Shown piece by piece: positions 20,850 to 30,219 of a stretch of DNA of 64,000 bases; the stretch's first letter is position 1, and every line of letters begins with the position of its first letter. A program made the position numbers and the translations under genes. The DNA comes from Streptomyces kanamyceticus (lineage in GTDB: Bacteria; Actinomycetota; Actinomycetes; Streptomycetales; Streptomycetaceae). The stretch is taken from the NCBI RefSeq assembly GCF_008704495.1, contig NZ_CP023699.1:8556001-8620000 (forward strand), written 5' to 3'. Below the pieces are notes generated by a model, which saw only the letters and a list, made by a program, of their open reading frames with translations, was not told where the DNA came from and ran no database searches.

Positions 20850-21485
20850 ATGCCGTCGTACGAACAGCTCAGGGAACTCCTCGACCCGGCCGGCACGGCC
20901 CTGTTGACCGTCGAGTGCCAGCAGGGCGTCGTCGGCACGGAGAGCGCGCTGCCGGAACTCGCCGAGCAGGCAAGGACATCCGGGGCCCTCGGCAACGTCG
21001 CGCGCCTGGTGGCAGGGGCTCACCAGAGCGGCGTACAGGTGCTGCACGCGGTCGCCGAGCGGCGGCCCGACGGGCGTGGCGCCAGCCACAACGCCCGGCT
21101 CTTCCGCGCCGCGGCGCGCCTTCCCGTACAGCAGCTGTCCGGGACGAAGGCCGTCCGGATCGTCCCGCCGATCGAGGTGGCGGACGAGGACCTCGTCGTA
21201 CGCCGACTGCACGGTCTTTCGCCCATCGCGGGCACCGATGTCGACCCGCTGCTGCGCAATCTGGGCTGCCGCACGCTCATCGTCACCGGGGTCTCGGCCA
21301 ATGTCGCCATCCCGAACGCAGTGTTCGACGCGGTGAACCTGGGCTACAGCGCCGTCGTGCCCGCCGACGCCATCGCGGGAGTGCCCGCCGACTACACACC
21401 GATGCTGGTCCGCAACACCCTCGCCCTGGTCGCCACCGTCACCACCACCGAGGACGTGCTCGGCGCGTGGAAGCGGCCGCGCTGA
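20850..21485 (+). CDS. Isochorismatase-fold protein lacking the usual catalytic triad
   Basis: A 211-residue protein with the isochorismatase/cysteine-hydrolase fold: ALLTVECQQGVVG (the usual Asp position is Glu), DLVVRRLHGLSPIAGTDVD (the usual Lys position is Arg) and VTGVSANVAIPNAVFDAVN (the usual Cys position is Ala). The fold is clear but all three catalytic positions are changed, so it is either a different hydrolase or a non-catalytic binder. It starts at ATG 20850 (MPSYEQL) with AGGGGAAG just upstream. No partner gene is close. Confidence 0.82.
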   Translation: MPSYEQLRELLDPAGTALLTVECQQGVVGTESALPELAEQARTSGALGNVARLVAGAHQSGVQVLHAVAERRPDGRGASHNARLFRAAARLPVQQLSGTKAVRIVPPIEVADEDLVVRRLHGLSPIAGTDVDPLLRNLGCRTLIVTGVSANVAIPNAVFDAVNLGYSAVVPADAIAGVPADYTPMLVRNTLALVATVTTTEDVLGAWKRPR

Positions 21486-21505
21486 GCCCCGTACGCGCAC
21501 GCGGG

Positions 21506-21994
21506 TCAGGCCAGCTTGATCGAGTCGCCGTCCACGGAGATGTCCGCGGGCGGCAGCGGACTCGGCGCGGGCGGGTGCTTCACGCTGCCGTCCGAGATGT
21601 CGAACTTGCTGCCGTGGCACGGGCAGTTGATGGTGCCGCCCTCGACGCTCGTCACCGGGCACCCTTTGTGCGTGCAGCGGTTCGAGAACGCCTTGAATTC
21701 ACCCTTGGCGGGCTGGGTGACCACCACGCCCTCAGCCTTGAAGATCTTGCCGCCGCCCACGGGGATGTCCGAGGTCCTGGCGAGCACGGTCCCCCCGGCA
21801 CCGCCCTTCTGGGGCGCGTTCGCACCCGTGGGCTCTGTGGAGTCCCCGGAATCCCCAGAATCCCCGGAGCCGTCGCCGCACGCGGTGAGCGCGGCGGCGA
21901 GCCCCGCGGCGCCGAGCGTGGCCACGACGGTGCGGCGGCACGGTCCCGAGGGGGACGTGGCGTGACCGGAGGTGGGCATGTCGTGAGTCGTCAT
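21506..21994 (-). CDS. Rieske (2Fe-2S) lipoprotein, Tat-type signal
   Basis: A 162-residue exported iron-sulfur protein. The N terminus has a twin arginine ([21 protein letters not shown]) whose end is a lipobox (LTAC), so it is probably folded with its cluster, sent by Tat and lipid-anchored. A Gly/Ser/Asp linker follows. The Rieske motifs are CTHKGC (about 107-112) and CPCHG (about 124-128), the usual two Cys and two His. It could serve as an electron carrier for an extracytoplasmic oxidase or oxygenase. The start at ATG 21994 has only a weak binding site; ATG 21979 is an alternative. Confidence 0.9.
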   Translation of the reverse strand: MTTHDMPTSGHATSPSGPCRRTVVATLGAAGLAAALTACGDGSGDSGDSGDSTEPTGANAPQKGGAGGTVLARTSDIPVGGGKIFKAEGVVVTQPAKGEFKAFSNRCTHKGCPVTSVEGGTINCPCHGSKFDISDGSVKHPPAPSPLPPADISVDGDSIKLA

Positions 21995-22026
21995 GCCCAG
22001 TGGTACGCGGCCGCGTGCCGCTTTGT

Positions 22027-24168
22027 TCACACGTTCAAGGTCTTTCCCAGGAAGTCCAGTTCGAGCCGCAGCAGGTTCGCCGCCACGTCCTCCTGGGTCA
22101 CCAGATGACCCGCCCCGGGCAGCGGCAGCACGGTGTGCGGCCGTCCGGCGGCCAGCAGCGCCGCGGAGAAGCGCAGCATGTGGACCGGCAGCACGTTGTC
22201 GTCGGACAGACCGTGCACCAGCATCAGCGGCCGCTCCAGGCGGTGCGCGTGCGCGACCAGTGAGCACTTCTCGTACGCGGACGCCTGGATGTCGGGGTGC
22301 CCGAGGTAGCGCTCCTTCCAGTGCGTGTCGTAGAGGCGCAGATCCGTGGGGGCCGCGCCCGCCACCGCCGTGTGGAAGACGTCCGGGCGGTGCAGCACCG
22401 CGCCCGCCGCGAGGAACCCGCCGAAGGACCAGCCGCGGATGCCCACCCGCGCCAGGTCGAGATCGTCGGGGAAGAGCTCGGCGGCGGCGTGCAGCGCGTC
22501 CACCTGGTCGTCGAGCACCGGGGTCAGCTGGTCGCCGTGCACCGCCTTCTCCCAGGCGTGCCCGCGCCCCGGCGTGCCGCGCCCGTCCGTGATCAGCACC
22601 GCGTAGCCCTGCTCCGCGAACCACTGCGCCACGATCGTCCACCACCCGCGCGCGTGGACCACGAGTTGGACTCCTGGACCCGCGTAGGGGCAGAGCAGCA
22701 CGGGCAGCTTCGCGGATCCTGGCGCGTGCCAGGACGGCAGGTACAGCGTGCTGCGCAAATCCCGCTCCCCAAGGGCGAGGTGCCGGGGCCGGGGCGTCAC
22801 GACGGGTTCCTCGGCGAGCACCGCGATCCGCCCCACCCGCTCGCCCCCGCGCAGCACGGTCACCGTCTGCCCCTCGGGCGTCCTGCTGTCCAGGACCACG
22901 GTGTCGCCCCCGACGGCGGCCGTGTGTACGCCGGGTCCTTCGCTGACCTGTCGCAGGGACCCGGTGCGGCGCCGGACATCGGGTTCGTCGTCCGCGTGGT
23001 CGAACGACCAGACGTGGATCTCCGTGGGCTCGTACGACGCCGTGAACCACACTCGCTCGTCCGTGCTGCCGAGGACCTCGTGCACGTGGAGGCCGGACGG
23101 CGTCAGCGTGCTGCCCACCCGCAGGCCGCGCGTCTGGTCGCGCGGGTGCCAGGGTTGCACGGGACGGCCGCTCTCCAGGCGAAGAGGCGTGCCCGGCATC
23201 AAGTCCAGCCACGCGTGGTCCCGTCGGTGCGAAACCATCTGCGTCTCGCCGCTCTCCGGATCGACCTCCAGGACGTACAGCGAGCGCTGGTCGCGGGTCT
23301 GGACGGTGATCAGCGGGCCATGGGCGTCCCAGTGCGCCGTGGGGACGTACTCGAAGGCGCCGTCCGTCCACTCCTCGGTGATGTGGTACTCCTCCGACAC
23401 CCGCTCCGGAGTGCGCACCTCGACGCGTGTGCCGTCCATGCGCATCACGTGCAGCGACGTCTCGGCGTTGGCCGTGCCCGCCGCCGGGTACCGGATCGCG
23501 CGCGGCGGCAGCTCGGGGTGGGCGGGGTCCGACAGCCACCAGCGCTGTACGGAGGAGGTGTCCACGCGCGCGACGAGCAGCGCGTCGCTCCCCGGTGACC
23601 ACCAGAACCCCCGCTGCCTGTCCATGGACTCCGCGGCGACATGGTCGGCGAGGCCGTACGTGATCTCCGCGTGTTCCGGTTCGGCGAGCGCCCGGTCGCC
23701 CGTCCCGTCGATGCCGACCACCCGCAGCGCGCCCCCGGTGACGTACGCGACGAGCGTCCCGTCGGGCGAGGGGCGCGGGTCGACCACGGGCCCCGCCGTG
23801 CGGATCCTGCGCGGTGCGCCGCCGGACGTTTCCACTACCCAGAGGGCACCGCCCAGCGCGAAGGCGGCCACGCGCGCGTGGAGGTCGGTCGCGAAAGCCA
23901 CCACTCCTTGTGACGCTTCCCGCGCGCGCTCCCTGCGTACGCGCTCGGCCTCGGGCACCGGGCCCGCCTCGCCGAGGCCCAGCGGATCCGCGAGCATCCG
24001 CTCGTTGCCGTCCTCGAACACCCACAGCCTGCTGACCGGATCGTCGCCCGCCGTGGAGCGTACGAAAAGGACCCGCTCGCCGTCGGGGGAGACCGTGAAC
24101 CCCCGCGGGACGCCGAGCGAGAACCGTCGGGTGCGGGCGAACTGGCGAGGAAGATCGGGGGAGTCCAT
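22027..24168 (-). CDS. S9 family peptidase (dipeptidyl-peptidase IV-like)
   Basis: A 713-residue serine peptidase: an N-terminal beta-propeller (about residues 1-440) with a DPPIV-type middle, and a C-terminal alpha/beta hydrolase. The nucleophile is in [14 protein letters not shown], the aspartate in HGLSDDNV and the histidine in GAGHLV. There is no signal peptide, so it should be cytoplasmic. It removes N-terminal dipeptides or small peptides. The start is ATG 24168: TACAGT lies seven bases before it and no ribosome-binding site is present, which fits a leaderless mRNA; the frame is open to 24249 but unsupported. It is divergent from the HipA-like gene with only 64 nt between them. Confidence 0.9.
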   Translation of the reverse strand: MDSPDLPRQFARTRRFSLGVPRGFTVSPDGERVLFVRSTAGDDPVSRLWVFEDGNERMLADPLGLGEAGPVPEAERVRRERAREASQGVVAFATDLHARVAAFALGGALWVVETSGGAPRRIRTAGPVVDPRPSPDGTLVAYVTGGALRVVGIDGTGDRALAEPEHAEITYGLADHVAAESMDRQRGFWWSPGSDALLVARVDTSSVQRWWLSDPAHPELPPRAIRYPAAGTANAETSLHVMRMDGTRVEVRTPERVSEEYHITEEWTDGAFEYVPTAHWDAHGPLITVQTRDQRSLYVLEVDPESGETQMVSHRRDHAWLDLMPGTPLRLESGRPVQPWHPRDQTRGLRVGSTLTPSGLHVHEVLGSTDERVWFTASYEPTEIHVWSFDHADDEPDVRRRTGSLRQVSEGPGVHTAAVGGDTVVLDSRTPEGQTVTVLRGGERVGRIAVLAEEPVVTPRPRHLALGERDLRSTLYLPSWHAPGSAKLPVLLCPYAGPGVQLVVHARGWWTIVAQWFAEQGYAVLITDGRGTPGRGHAWEKAVHGDQLTPVLDDQVDALHAAAELFPDDLDLARVGIRGWSFGGFLAAGAVLHRPDVFHTAVAGAAPTDLRLYDTHWKERYLGHPDIQASAYEKCSLVAHAHRLERPLMLVHGLSDDNVLPVHMLRFSAALLAAGRPHTVLPLPGAGHLVTQEDVAANLLRLELDFLGKTLNV

Positions 24169-24232
24169 GCCGGGCACTGTAGGCAGCGGGCCGTGTGATC
24201 GAACAGCATGCATCCGGCAGTAATCTGAGCGC

Positions 24233-25024
24233 ATGCTCACCGAACTCACCGCGGTCCGCTACGTCACCCCCCTGCGGGAGGGCGGATCGCTGCCCGGAGT
24301 CGTCGAGGCCGCTGACGACCAGGGCGCGTACGGGACGTACGTCATGAAGTTCACCGGCGCGGGGCAGGGGCGCAAGACGCTCGTCGCCGAGGTGATCTGC
24401 GGGGAGCTCGCGCGCGGGCTGGGGCTGCGCATGCCGCGGCTCGTCCAGATCGCACTCGACCCGGTGATCGGCCTCGGGGAGCCCGACGAGCAGGTGCAGG
24501 AGCTGCTCAAGGCCAGCGGCGGGCTCAACCTCGGCATGGAGTTCCTGTCGGGCGCGCTCGGCTTCGACCCGCTCGCCTTCGACGTGGATCCGGTGGAGGC
24601 GGGCCGGGTGCTCTGGTTCGACGCCCTGATCAACAACGTGGACCGGTCCTGGCGCAACCCCAACCTGCTCCGCTGGCAGGGCGACCTGTGGCTCATCGAC
24701 CACGGCGCGAGCATGATCTGGCACCACAACTGGCGCACCGCGGAGACCGCCGCGGCCAAGGCGTACGACGCGTCCGACCACGTCCTCACCCCCTTCGGGC
24801 CCGATGTGGCGGCGGCCGCCGAGCGGCTCGCGCCGCTGGTCACCGAGGAACTGCTCGCCGAGGTCACCGCTCAGGTGCCCGACGCGTGGCTGGTGGACGA
24901 GCCCGGCTTCGAAACGCCCGACGACGTGCGCCGCGCCTACGCGGCGACGCTGCTGCCGCGCGCCAAGACCGTCCACGAGCGGATCATCCTGCCGGGGACC
25001 GACCTGAAGGACGCCACGAAGTGA
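24233..25024 (+). CDS. HipA-family kinase-like protein
   Basis: A 263-residue protein of the HipA-like kinase group paired with DUF3037 in many bacteria. Seen here: [20 protein letters not shown] (nucleotide-loop region), [19 protein letters not shown] (catalytic-loop-like D-x5-N) and [10 protein letters not shown] (metal-binding Asp). It is much shorter than true HipA and lacks its N-terminal part. It starts at ATG 24233 with TAATCT six bases before it, so it is leaderless. The stop overlaps the next gene's start by four bases, so the two are co-translated. Confidence 0.85.
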   Translation: MLTELTAVRYVTPLREGGSLPGVVEAADDQGAYGTYVMKFTGAGQGRKTLVAEVICGELARGLGLRMPRLVQIALDPVIGLGEPDEQVQELLKASGGLNLGMEFLSGALGFDPLAFDVDPVEAGRVLWFDALINNVDRSWRNPNLLRWQGDLWLIDHGASMIWHHNWRTAETAAAKAYDASDHVLTPFGPDVAAAAERLAPLVTEELLAEVTAQVPDAWLVDEPGFETPDDVRRAYAATLLPRAKTVHERIILPGTDLKDATK

Positions 25025-25419
25025 CCGAGCAGAGCGCGCCCGAACGGCACGTCTTCGAGTACGCGCTGGTGCGCGTGGTGCCGCGGGTGGAGCGCGGCGA
25101 GCAGTTCAACGCGGGCGTGGTGGTGTACTGCCGCGCCAAGTCCTACGTCGGCGTCCGCACGCACCTGGACGAGGCCAAGCTGCGCGTCCTGGACCCCGAG
25201 GCCGACGCGGACGGCATCCGGGCGGCGCTCGGCGCCGTCGAGCGGATCTGCGCGGGCGGCGAAGCGGCCGGGCAGGCCGAGCGCGACGAGGCGGGCCGCC
25301 GCTTCCGCTGGCTGATCGCACCGCGCTCCACGGTGGTCCAGCCGGGCCCCGTGCACACCGGTCTCACGGCGGATCCCACGGCCGAGGCGGACCGCCTCCT
25401 CGACCTGCTCGTCAGGTGA
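25021..25419 (+). CDS. DUF3037 family protein
   Basis: A 132-residue protein matching DUF3037: [32 protein letters not shown] and [13 protein letters not shown]. It starts at GTG 25021 inside the last codons of the HipA-like gene (GTGA overlap). Conserved pairing with HipA-like kinases suggests that it is a partner or substrate protein, but no activity is known. The stop is at 25419. Confidence 0.87.
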   Translation: MTEQSAPERHVFEYALVRVVPRVERGEQFNAGVVVYCRAKSYVGVRTHLDEAKLRVLDPEADADGIRAALGAVERICAGGEAAGQAERDEAGRRFRWLIAPRSTVVQPGPVHTGLTADPTAEADRLLDLLVR

Positions 25420-25501
25420 TCTCGCGCCCGCTCGTCAGGTGAGCGCGGACCCGCGCGGCAGGTAAAGAAGCACAGCATGAATCACAGCCTCCTGTGAGCC
25501 G

Positions 25502-25563
25502 TTGACACCCGGTGCCAGGGCTTCTAGCGTCTCGTCCTGCTGAAGGTACTAAGCGGTCGCTCA
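25502..25563 (+). promoter_or_regulatory. Promoter and TetR-like operator of the fabG-SDR operon
   Basis: TTGACA (25502-25507) and TAGCGT (25525-25530) are separated by 17 nt, near consensus for the main sigma factor. TAAGCGGTCGCTCA (25550-25563), a dyad TAAGCG-GT-CGCTCA with one mismatch, lies just after the expected start point. It resembles TetR-type sites found before fatty-acid genes. Confidence 0.7.
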
Positions 25564-25612
25564 CCATCGGGGCGTACCGTGGAGCCGCACCCCAAGGGCG
25601 AGGAGAACCAGC

Positions 25613-26374
25613 ATGTCCAGCACTGAGCAGCGCGTCGCGATCGTGACCGGAGCCGCACGAGGCATCGGCGCGGCGACCGCCGTACGGCTCGCCGCCGAGG
25701 GCCGTGCCGTGGCCGTCATCGACCTCGACGAGGCCGCCTGCAAGGACACCGTCGCGCAGATCACCGCGGCCGGTGGCAAGGCGCTCGCCGTCGGCTGCGA
25801 CGTGTCCGACGAGGCCCAGGTCGAGGCGGCCGTCGCCCGCATCGCCGCGGAGCTCGGCGCACCCACGATCCTCGTCAACAACGCCGGCGTGCTCCGCGAC
25901 AACCTCCTCTTCAAGATGAGCGCGGGCGACTGGGACACGGTCATGAACGTGCACCTGCGCGGCGCGTTCCTGATGTCCCGCGCCGTCCAGAAGCACATGG
26001 TGGACGCCACGTTCGGCCGGATCGTCAACCTCTCCTCGTCCTCGGCGCTCGGCAACCGGGGCCAGGTCAACTACGCGGCGGCCAAGGCCGGTCTGCAGGG
26101 CTTCACCAAGACCCTCGCCAAGGAGCTCGGCAAGTTCGGCGTCACCGCCAACTCCGTGGCCCCCGGCTTCATCGTCACCGAGATGACCAAGGCCACCGCC
26201 GACCGCGTCGGCATGGACTTCGAGGAGTTCCAGGTCGCGGCCGCCACCCAGATCCCGGTGCAGCGCGTCGGCCGCCCCGAGGACATCGCCAACGCCATCG
26301 CCTTCTTCACGGGTGACGCGGCGGGCTTCGTCTCGGGGCAGGTCATGTACGTTGCCGGTGGCCCGCTCAACTGA
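25613..26374 (+). CDS. fabG: 3-oxoacyl-ACP reductase-like short-chain dehydrogenase (FabG family)
   Basis: A 253-residue SDR. The NAD(P)-binding TGAARGIGAATA is at residues 12-23, NNAG follows, and the catalytic Tyr/Lys are in VNYAAAKAG. FabG-type features include LVNNAGVLRDNLLFKM and TEMTKA. It probably reduces beta-ketoacyl thioesters. It starts at ATG 25613 with GAGGAGAACCAGC upstream. It is first gene of a two-gene operon with another SDR 17 nt downstream. It lies outside any fab cluster, so a role in fatty-acid or polyketide-like side metabolism is possible. Confidence 0.88.
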   Translation: MSSTEQRVAIVTGAARGIGAATAVRLAAEGRAVAVIDLDEAACKDTVAQITAAGGKALAVGCDVSDEAQVEAAVARIAAELGAPTILVNNAGVLRDNLLFKMSAGDWDTVMNVHLRGAFLMSRAVQKHMVDATFGRIVNLSSSSALGNRGQVNYAAAKAGLQGFTKTLAKELGKFGVTANSVAPGFIVTEMTKATADRVGMDFEEFQVAAATQIPVQRVGRPEDIANAIAFFTGDAAGFVSGQVMYVAGGPLN

Positions 26375-26391
26375 CCTGGAAGGCAGAGATC

Positions 26392-27147
26392 ATGGCAGTG
26401 CAGGACAGTGGGAAGGCCGCACTCATCACGGGTGCGAGCCGCGGCATCGGATACGGCATCGCCGAGGCGCTGGTCGCCCGCGGAGACCGGGTCTGCATCA
26501 CCGGGCGCAACGAGGACACCCTGAAGGAGGCCGTCGAGCGGCTCGGCTCCGACCGGGTCATCGGCGTCGTGGGCAAGGCCCATGACGAGGCGCACCAGGC
26601 GGTCGCCGTCGAGCGCGCCATGGAGGCGTTCGGCCGGGTCGACTTCCTGGTCAACAACGCCGGTACGAATCCGGTGTTCGGGCCGATGGCCGACATGGAC
26701 CTCAACGTGGCGCGCAAGGTCTTCGAGACCAACGTCATCTCCGCGCTCGGCTTCGCGCAGCAGACCTGGAGGGCCTGGCAGAGCGAGCACGGGGGCGCGA
26801 TCGTGAACATCGCCTCCGTCGCCGGTGTCTCCCCCTCGCCCTTCATCGGGGCGTACGGAATGAGCAAGGCCGCCATGGTCAACCTCACCCTTCAGCTCGC
26901 GCACGAGTTCGCGCCGAAGGTGCGCGTGAACTCCATCGCGCCCGCGGTCGTCAAGACCAAGTTCGCCCAGGCGCTCTACGAGGGCCGTGAGGAAGAGGCG
27001 GCGGCCGCCTACCCGCTCGGCAGGCTCGGCGTGCCGGAGGACATCGGCGGCGCCGCCGCGTTCCTCACCTCCGCGCAGTCCGACTGGATCACGGGCCAGA
27101 CACTCGTGGTCGATGGCGGCATCTTCCTCAATGCGGGCGTCGGCTGA
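26392..27147 (+). CDS. SDR family oxidoreductase
   Basis: A 251-residue short-chain dehydrogenase. ITGASRGIGYGIAEAL (residues 12-27) is the cofactor loop, followed by NNAGTNPVFGPM and the catalytic YGMSK. DGGIFLNAG ends the fold. It starts at ATG 26392 with GGAAGGCAGAG before it. It is co-transcribed with the FabG-like gene and ends before a terminator hairpin. Substrate unknown. Confidence 0.9.
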   Translation: MAVQDSGKAALITGASRGIGYGIAEALVARGDRVCITGRNEDTLKEAVERLGSDRVIGVVGKAHDEAHQAVAVERAMEAFGRVDFLVNNAGTNPVFGPMADMDLNVARKVFETNVISALGFAQQTWRAWQSEHGGAIVNIASVAGVSPSPFIGAYGMSKAAMVNLTLQLAHEFAPKVRVNSIAPAVVKTKFAQALYEGREEEAAAAYPLGRLGVPEDIGGAAAFLTSAQSDWITGQTLVVDGGIFLNAGVG

Positions 27148-27201
27148 CGAAGCCCGCACAAGGGGTGAGTACGCCGCCAAAAGCGACGTACACGCGCATC
27201 A

Positions 27202-27241
27202 AGTGCCCCGTCGGCGCCCGGAGTTGGCCCGGCGGGGCACT
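27202..27241 (+). terminator. Terminator of the fabG-SDR operon
   Basis: AGTGCCCCG (27202-27210) pairs with CGGGGCACT (27233-27241). The 22-nt interior can form further pairs. It lies 55 nt after the SDR stop. Confidence 0.7.
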
Positions 27242-27290
27242 GCGATATTGTCTCCCGACCCCCTGACATGGCCGACCGAGGAGCGTGCGC

Positions 27291-28904
27291 GTGTTCAGTG
27301 AAACTCCCCTTGCGAAGTGGAAGAGGGGTCGGCGCCACGTGGCGGCGCTCATGTCCATATCCCTGCTTGCGGGATGTGGCGTGCTGTCCTCCGAAGGGTC
27401 CGACGAGGAGGAGCAGATCACGGTCGGCACGATGAGCGCGCCCAGCACGCTCGACCCGGCGAAGGCGTGGGACAGCTCCTGGGAGCTGTACAGAAACGTT
27501 TTTCAAACCCTCCTCAGTTTCCCCTCGGGAGCCACCGAGCCGGAGCCGGACGCGGCCGAGTCCTGCGGGTTCAAGGACTCCGCCAGTACGGTCTTCACCT
27601 GCGAACTCCGCGAGGGACTGCGGTTCTCCGACGGCGACGAGCTGGACGCGGCGGCCGTGAAGTACTCCTTCGACCGCATGCGCGTCCTCGACGAGAAGAA
27701 GATCGTCAAGGGCGGTCCCATGGGACTGCTCGGCTCGCTCGACAAGGTCGAGACCAAGGGGAAGCGGACGGTCATCTTCCGGCTGAAGAAGCCGGACGCC
27801 ACCTTCCCGTTCGTGCTCGCCACACCGGCCATGTCGATCGTCGATCCGCAGGAATATCCGGCGGACCGTCTTCGCGAGGGCAACGAGGTCACCGGATCCG
27901 GCCCGTACACGCTCCAGGCGTACGCGCGCAACGAGAAGGCCGTGCTGGTCAAGAACGACAGCTACAAGGGCGCGGCCGACATCAAGAACGACGCCGTCAC
28001 CATCCGCTACTTCCAGAAGTCGTCCGCGATGGTCGACGCCCTCAAGGCGAAGCAGATCGACGTGACGTTCCGCGGACTCGACTCGCGGGACATCGTCACC
28101 ATGCAGGGCAAGGGCCGGCGCGAGCAGGACATCGAGCTGGTCGAGGGCGCGGGCACCGAGATCCGCTACCTGGTGTTCAACACGAAGGACCCGTGGGCCA
28201 GGAAGCTGCCCGTGCGCCGGGCCTTCGCGCAGCTCGTCGACCGCGGGGCGATCGCCCACAACATCTACCAGGACACCGTCGAGCCGCTGTACTCGATGGT
28301 CCCCAGGGGACTCACCGGGCACGCCACCGGGTTCTTCGACGAATACGGGAACCCCAGCGCCGCCAAGGCCAAGCGGATCCTCACCCAGGCGGGCATCAAC
28401 GAACCCGTCCCGCTCACCCTCTGGTACACCTCCGACCGCTACGGCTCCGCGACCGCGAAGGAGTTCGCCGAGCTGAAGCGGCAGCTGGAGGCGTCGGGGC
28501 TCTTCGAGATCACGCTCAAGAACCGCCCCTGGACCGAGTTCCAGGAGGGCTACAGCAAGGGCGAGTACCCCGTCTTCGGCCGCGGCTGGTTCCCCGACTT
28601 CCCCGACGCGGACAACTACATCGCACCGTTCGTCGGCCCCAAGAACGTGCTCAACACGCCCTACCCGTCCCGAGAGATCACCGATCAGCTGCTGCCGCGC
28701 GAACGCAGGGAGGCCGACCGCGGCGCCGTGATCGGCGACTTCGAACGGGCGCAGGAGATCCTCGTCGACGACGTGCGGCTGCTCCCGCTGTGGCAGGGCA
28801 AGCAGTACATCATGTCCAGCGAGGAGATCGCGGGCGGCGAGCGGGCCCTGGACCCCTCGGCGATCATGATGATGTGGGAGCTGCAGCGGAAGACCAGCTG
28901 GTAG
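27291..28904 (+). CDS. ABC transporter substrate-binding lipoprotein, family 5
   Basis: A 537-residue extracytoplasmic solute-binding protein of the peptide/nickel type. The signal ends at the lipobox LLAGC and the mature part starts with Cys. TLDPAKAWDSSWELYRNVF and LREGLRFSDGDELDAAAVKYS are family signatures. The preferred start is GTG 27291, seven bases after GAGGAG; GTG 27285 is too close to it. No permease or ATPase genes lie beside it, so it must share a transporter encoded elsewhere. It probably binds oligopeptides. Confidence 0.9.
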   Translation: MFSETPLAKWKRGRRHVAALMSISLLAGCGVLSSEGSDEEEQITVGTMSAPSTLDPAKAWDSSWELYRNVFQTLLSFPSGATEPEPDAAESCGFKDSASTVFTCELREGLRFSDGDELDAAAVKYSFDRMRVLDEKKIVKGGPMGLLGSLDKVETKGKRTVIFRLKKPDATFPFVLATPAMSIVDPQEYPADRLREGNEVTGSGPYTLQAYARNEKAVLVKNDSYKGAADIKNDAVTIRYFQKSSAMVDALKAKQIDVTFRGLDSRDIVTMQGKGRREQDIELVEGAGTEIRYLVFNTKDPWARKLPVRRAFAQLVDRGAIAHNIYQDTVEPLYSMVPRGLTGHATGFFDEYGNPSAAKAKRILTQAGINEPVPLTLWYTSDRYGSATAKEFAELKRQLEASGLFEITLKNRPWTEFQEGYSKGEYPVFGRGWFPDFPDADNYIAPFVGPKNVLNTPYPSREITDQLLPRERREADRGAVIGDFERAQEILVDDVRLLPLWQGKQYIMSSEEIAGGERALDPSAIMMMWELQRKTSW

Positions 28905-28960
28905 GCGGCGGGCGGGCGGGCGACGCGCGACGGGCCTGGCCGTTCGGGGCAGCGGGTCGA

Positions 28961-28983
28961 TTGTCAGTGGGCGCCGGTAGGTT
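28961..28983 (+). promoter_or_regulatory. RecA-independent DNA-damage promoter (RecA-NDp/PafBC type) of ung
   Basis: TTGTCAGTG (28961-28969), exactly eight bases, then TAGGTT (28978-28983). This fits the actinobacterial motif TTGTCRGTG-N8-TANNNT without a mismatch. It lies 38 nt before the ung start codon. Confidence 0.85.
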
Positions 28984-29021
28984 CTGTGGTGAGAAGTGAC
29001 CGCACACCGGAGGTTGTTGAC

Positions 29022-29705
29022 GTGACCGACATCGCCATGCTGCCCGCGTCCTGGCGCGGAGTCCTCGGCGAGGAGCTGCAGAAGCCCTACTTCAAGGAGC
29101 TCACCGAGTTCGTCGAGGAGGAGCGGGCGAAGGGTCCCGTCTTCCCTCCGCGTGACGAGGTCTTCGCCGCCCTCGACGCGACGCCGTACGACCAGGTGAA
29201 GGTCCTGGTCCTCGGCCAGGACCCGTACCACGGCGAGGGCCAGGGGCACGGCCTCTGCTTCTCCGTGCGCCCCGGTGTGAAGACCCCGCCCTCCCTGCGC
29301 AACATCTACAAGGAGATGAAGGAGGAGCTCGGCCACCCCGTGCCGGACAACGGCTATCTGATGCCGTGGGCCCAGCAGGGCGTCCTGCTCCTGAACGCGG
29401 TGCTCACGGTCCGCTCCGGAGAGGCCAATTCCCACAAGGGCAAGGGCTGGGAGAAGTTCACGGACGCGGTGATCCGCGCGGTGGCCGAGCGCCCCGACCC
29501 GGCCGTCTTCGTGCTCTGGGGGAACTACGCCCAGAAGAAGCTCCCCCTCATCGACGAGGAGAAGCACGTGGTCGTGAAGGGCGCGCACCCCTCGCCGCTC
29601 TCCGCGAAGAAGTTCTTCGGCTCGCACCCCTTCACGCAGATCGACGAAGCGGTGGCCGCGCAGGGGCACGAGCCGATCGACTGGCGGATCCCCGACATCG
29701 GCTGA
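29022..29705 (+). CDS. ung: Uracil-DNA glycosylase
   Basis: A 227-residue family 1 UDG that removes uracil from DNA. The water-activating motif GQDPYHG (residues 66-72) and the DNA-intercalation motif HPSPLSA near the C terminus are intact, as is LLLNAVLTV. It starts at GTG 29022 with GGAGG nine bases upstream; an earlier in-frame codon at 28986 has no support. The promoter upstream matches the RecA-independent DNA-damage motif, which suits a repair enzyme. It converges with the DUF3224 gene (2-nt gap). Confidence 0.96.
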   Translation: MTDIAMLPASWRGVLGEELQKPYFKELTEFVEEERAKGPVFPPRDEVFAALDATPYDQVKVLVLGQDPYHGEGQGHGLCFSVRPGVKTPPSLRNIYKEMKEELGHPVPDNGYLMPWAQQGVLLLNAVLTVRSGEANSHKGKGWEKFTDAVIRAVAERPDPAVFVLWGNYAQKKLPLIDEEKHVVVKGAHPSPLSAKKFFGSHPFTQIDEAVAAQGHEPIDWRIPDIG

Positions 29706-29707
29706 GC

Positions 29708-30118
29708 TCAGCCCTCAAGGGCGTAGTCGAAGGAGTACGGGGAAGTGGGCCGCCCGCCCTGTGCGGTGAATGAACCGGCGCCGGTGAGCCCCCTCAGCTC
29801 GCCGGTCGCTGAGTCCGAAAGCACGGTGAAGGCGCAGTCGATGCTGCCGTCGGCACGGAAGGCGCCGCGCTGCTCGATGACGAACGACCCCGTGCGGCCG
29901 TCGAGCGTGCCGTCGATGAACTCGTAGCCGACGAAGGTGCCGACCGTCTCGCTCGTGTACGCGATGGTGTACTCGCACGAGGTGCCCGCGGCCGAGATGC
30001 CGCCCGCGTAGTCATTGGTGACGGCGGCGTGCGCGATGCGGGCGCCGCCGTCCGCTCCGGCGACGGGCTTCTCGTCCCACTGGGCGAAGGTGAAAGTGCC
30101 GGTGAGCTGCGTGGACAT
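29708..30118 (-). CDS. DUF3224 family protein
   Basis: A 136-residue protein of the DUF3224/allene-oxide-cyclase-like barrel: LTGTFTFAQWDEKPV, TSCEYTIAYTSETVGTFVG and GRTGSFVIEQRGAF are visible. Family function is unknown; some members bind small ligands. It starts at ATG 30118 with GAGAGGACACC upstream. It is divergent from a YafY-type regulator with a perfect operator between them, so it is the likely target. Confidence 0.88.
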   Translation of the reverse strand: MSTQLTGTFTFAQWDEKPVAGADGGARIAHAAVTNDYAGGISAAGTSCEYTIAYTSETVGTFVGYEFIDGTLDGRTGSFVIEQRGAFRADGSIDCAFTVLSDSATGELRGLTGAGSFTAQGGRPTSPYSFDYALEG

Positions 30119-30177
30119 GGTGTCCTCTCGGTGCGGAGGGCCCCTGGCGGGCCGCTCTGAGGAAGATCCTCGCGGCT

Positions 30178-30202
30178 GTACCTGACACCTTCTGTCAGGT
30201 AC
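30178..30202. promoter_or_regulatory. Palindromic operator between DUF3224 and YafY genes
   Basis: GTACCTGACA (30178-30187) and TGTCAGGTAC (30193-30202) are perfect 10-bp arms with a 5-nt spacer. It is placed in the 101-nt divergent region. Confidence 0.8.
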
Positions 30203-30219
30203 CGGTGCAGACTTGGCGC

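Noticed and set aside
21506..24976. Minus-strand frame of over 1,100 codons across the Rieske, peptidase and HipA genes
   Set aside because: Only its last 162 codons are real (the Rieske protein); the rest is out of frame with the S9 peptidase and has no family features.
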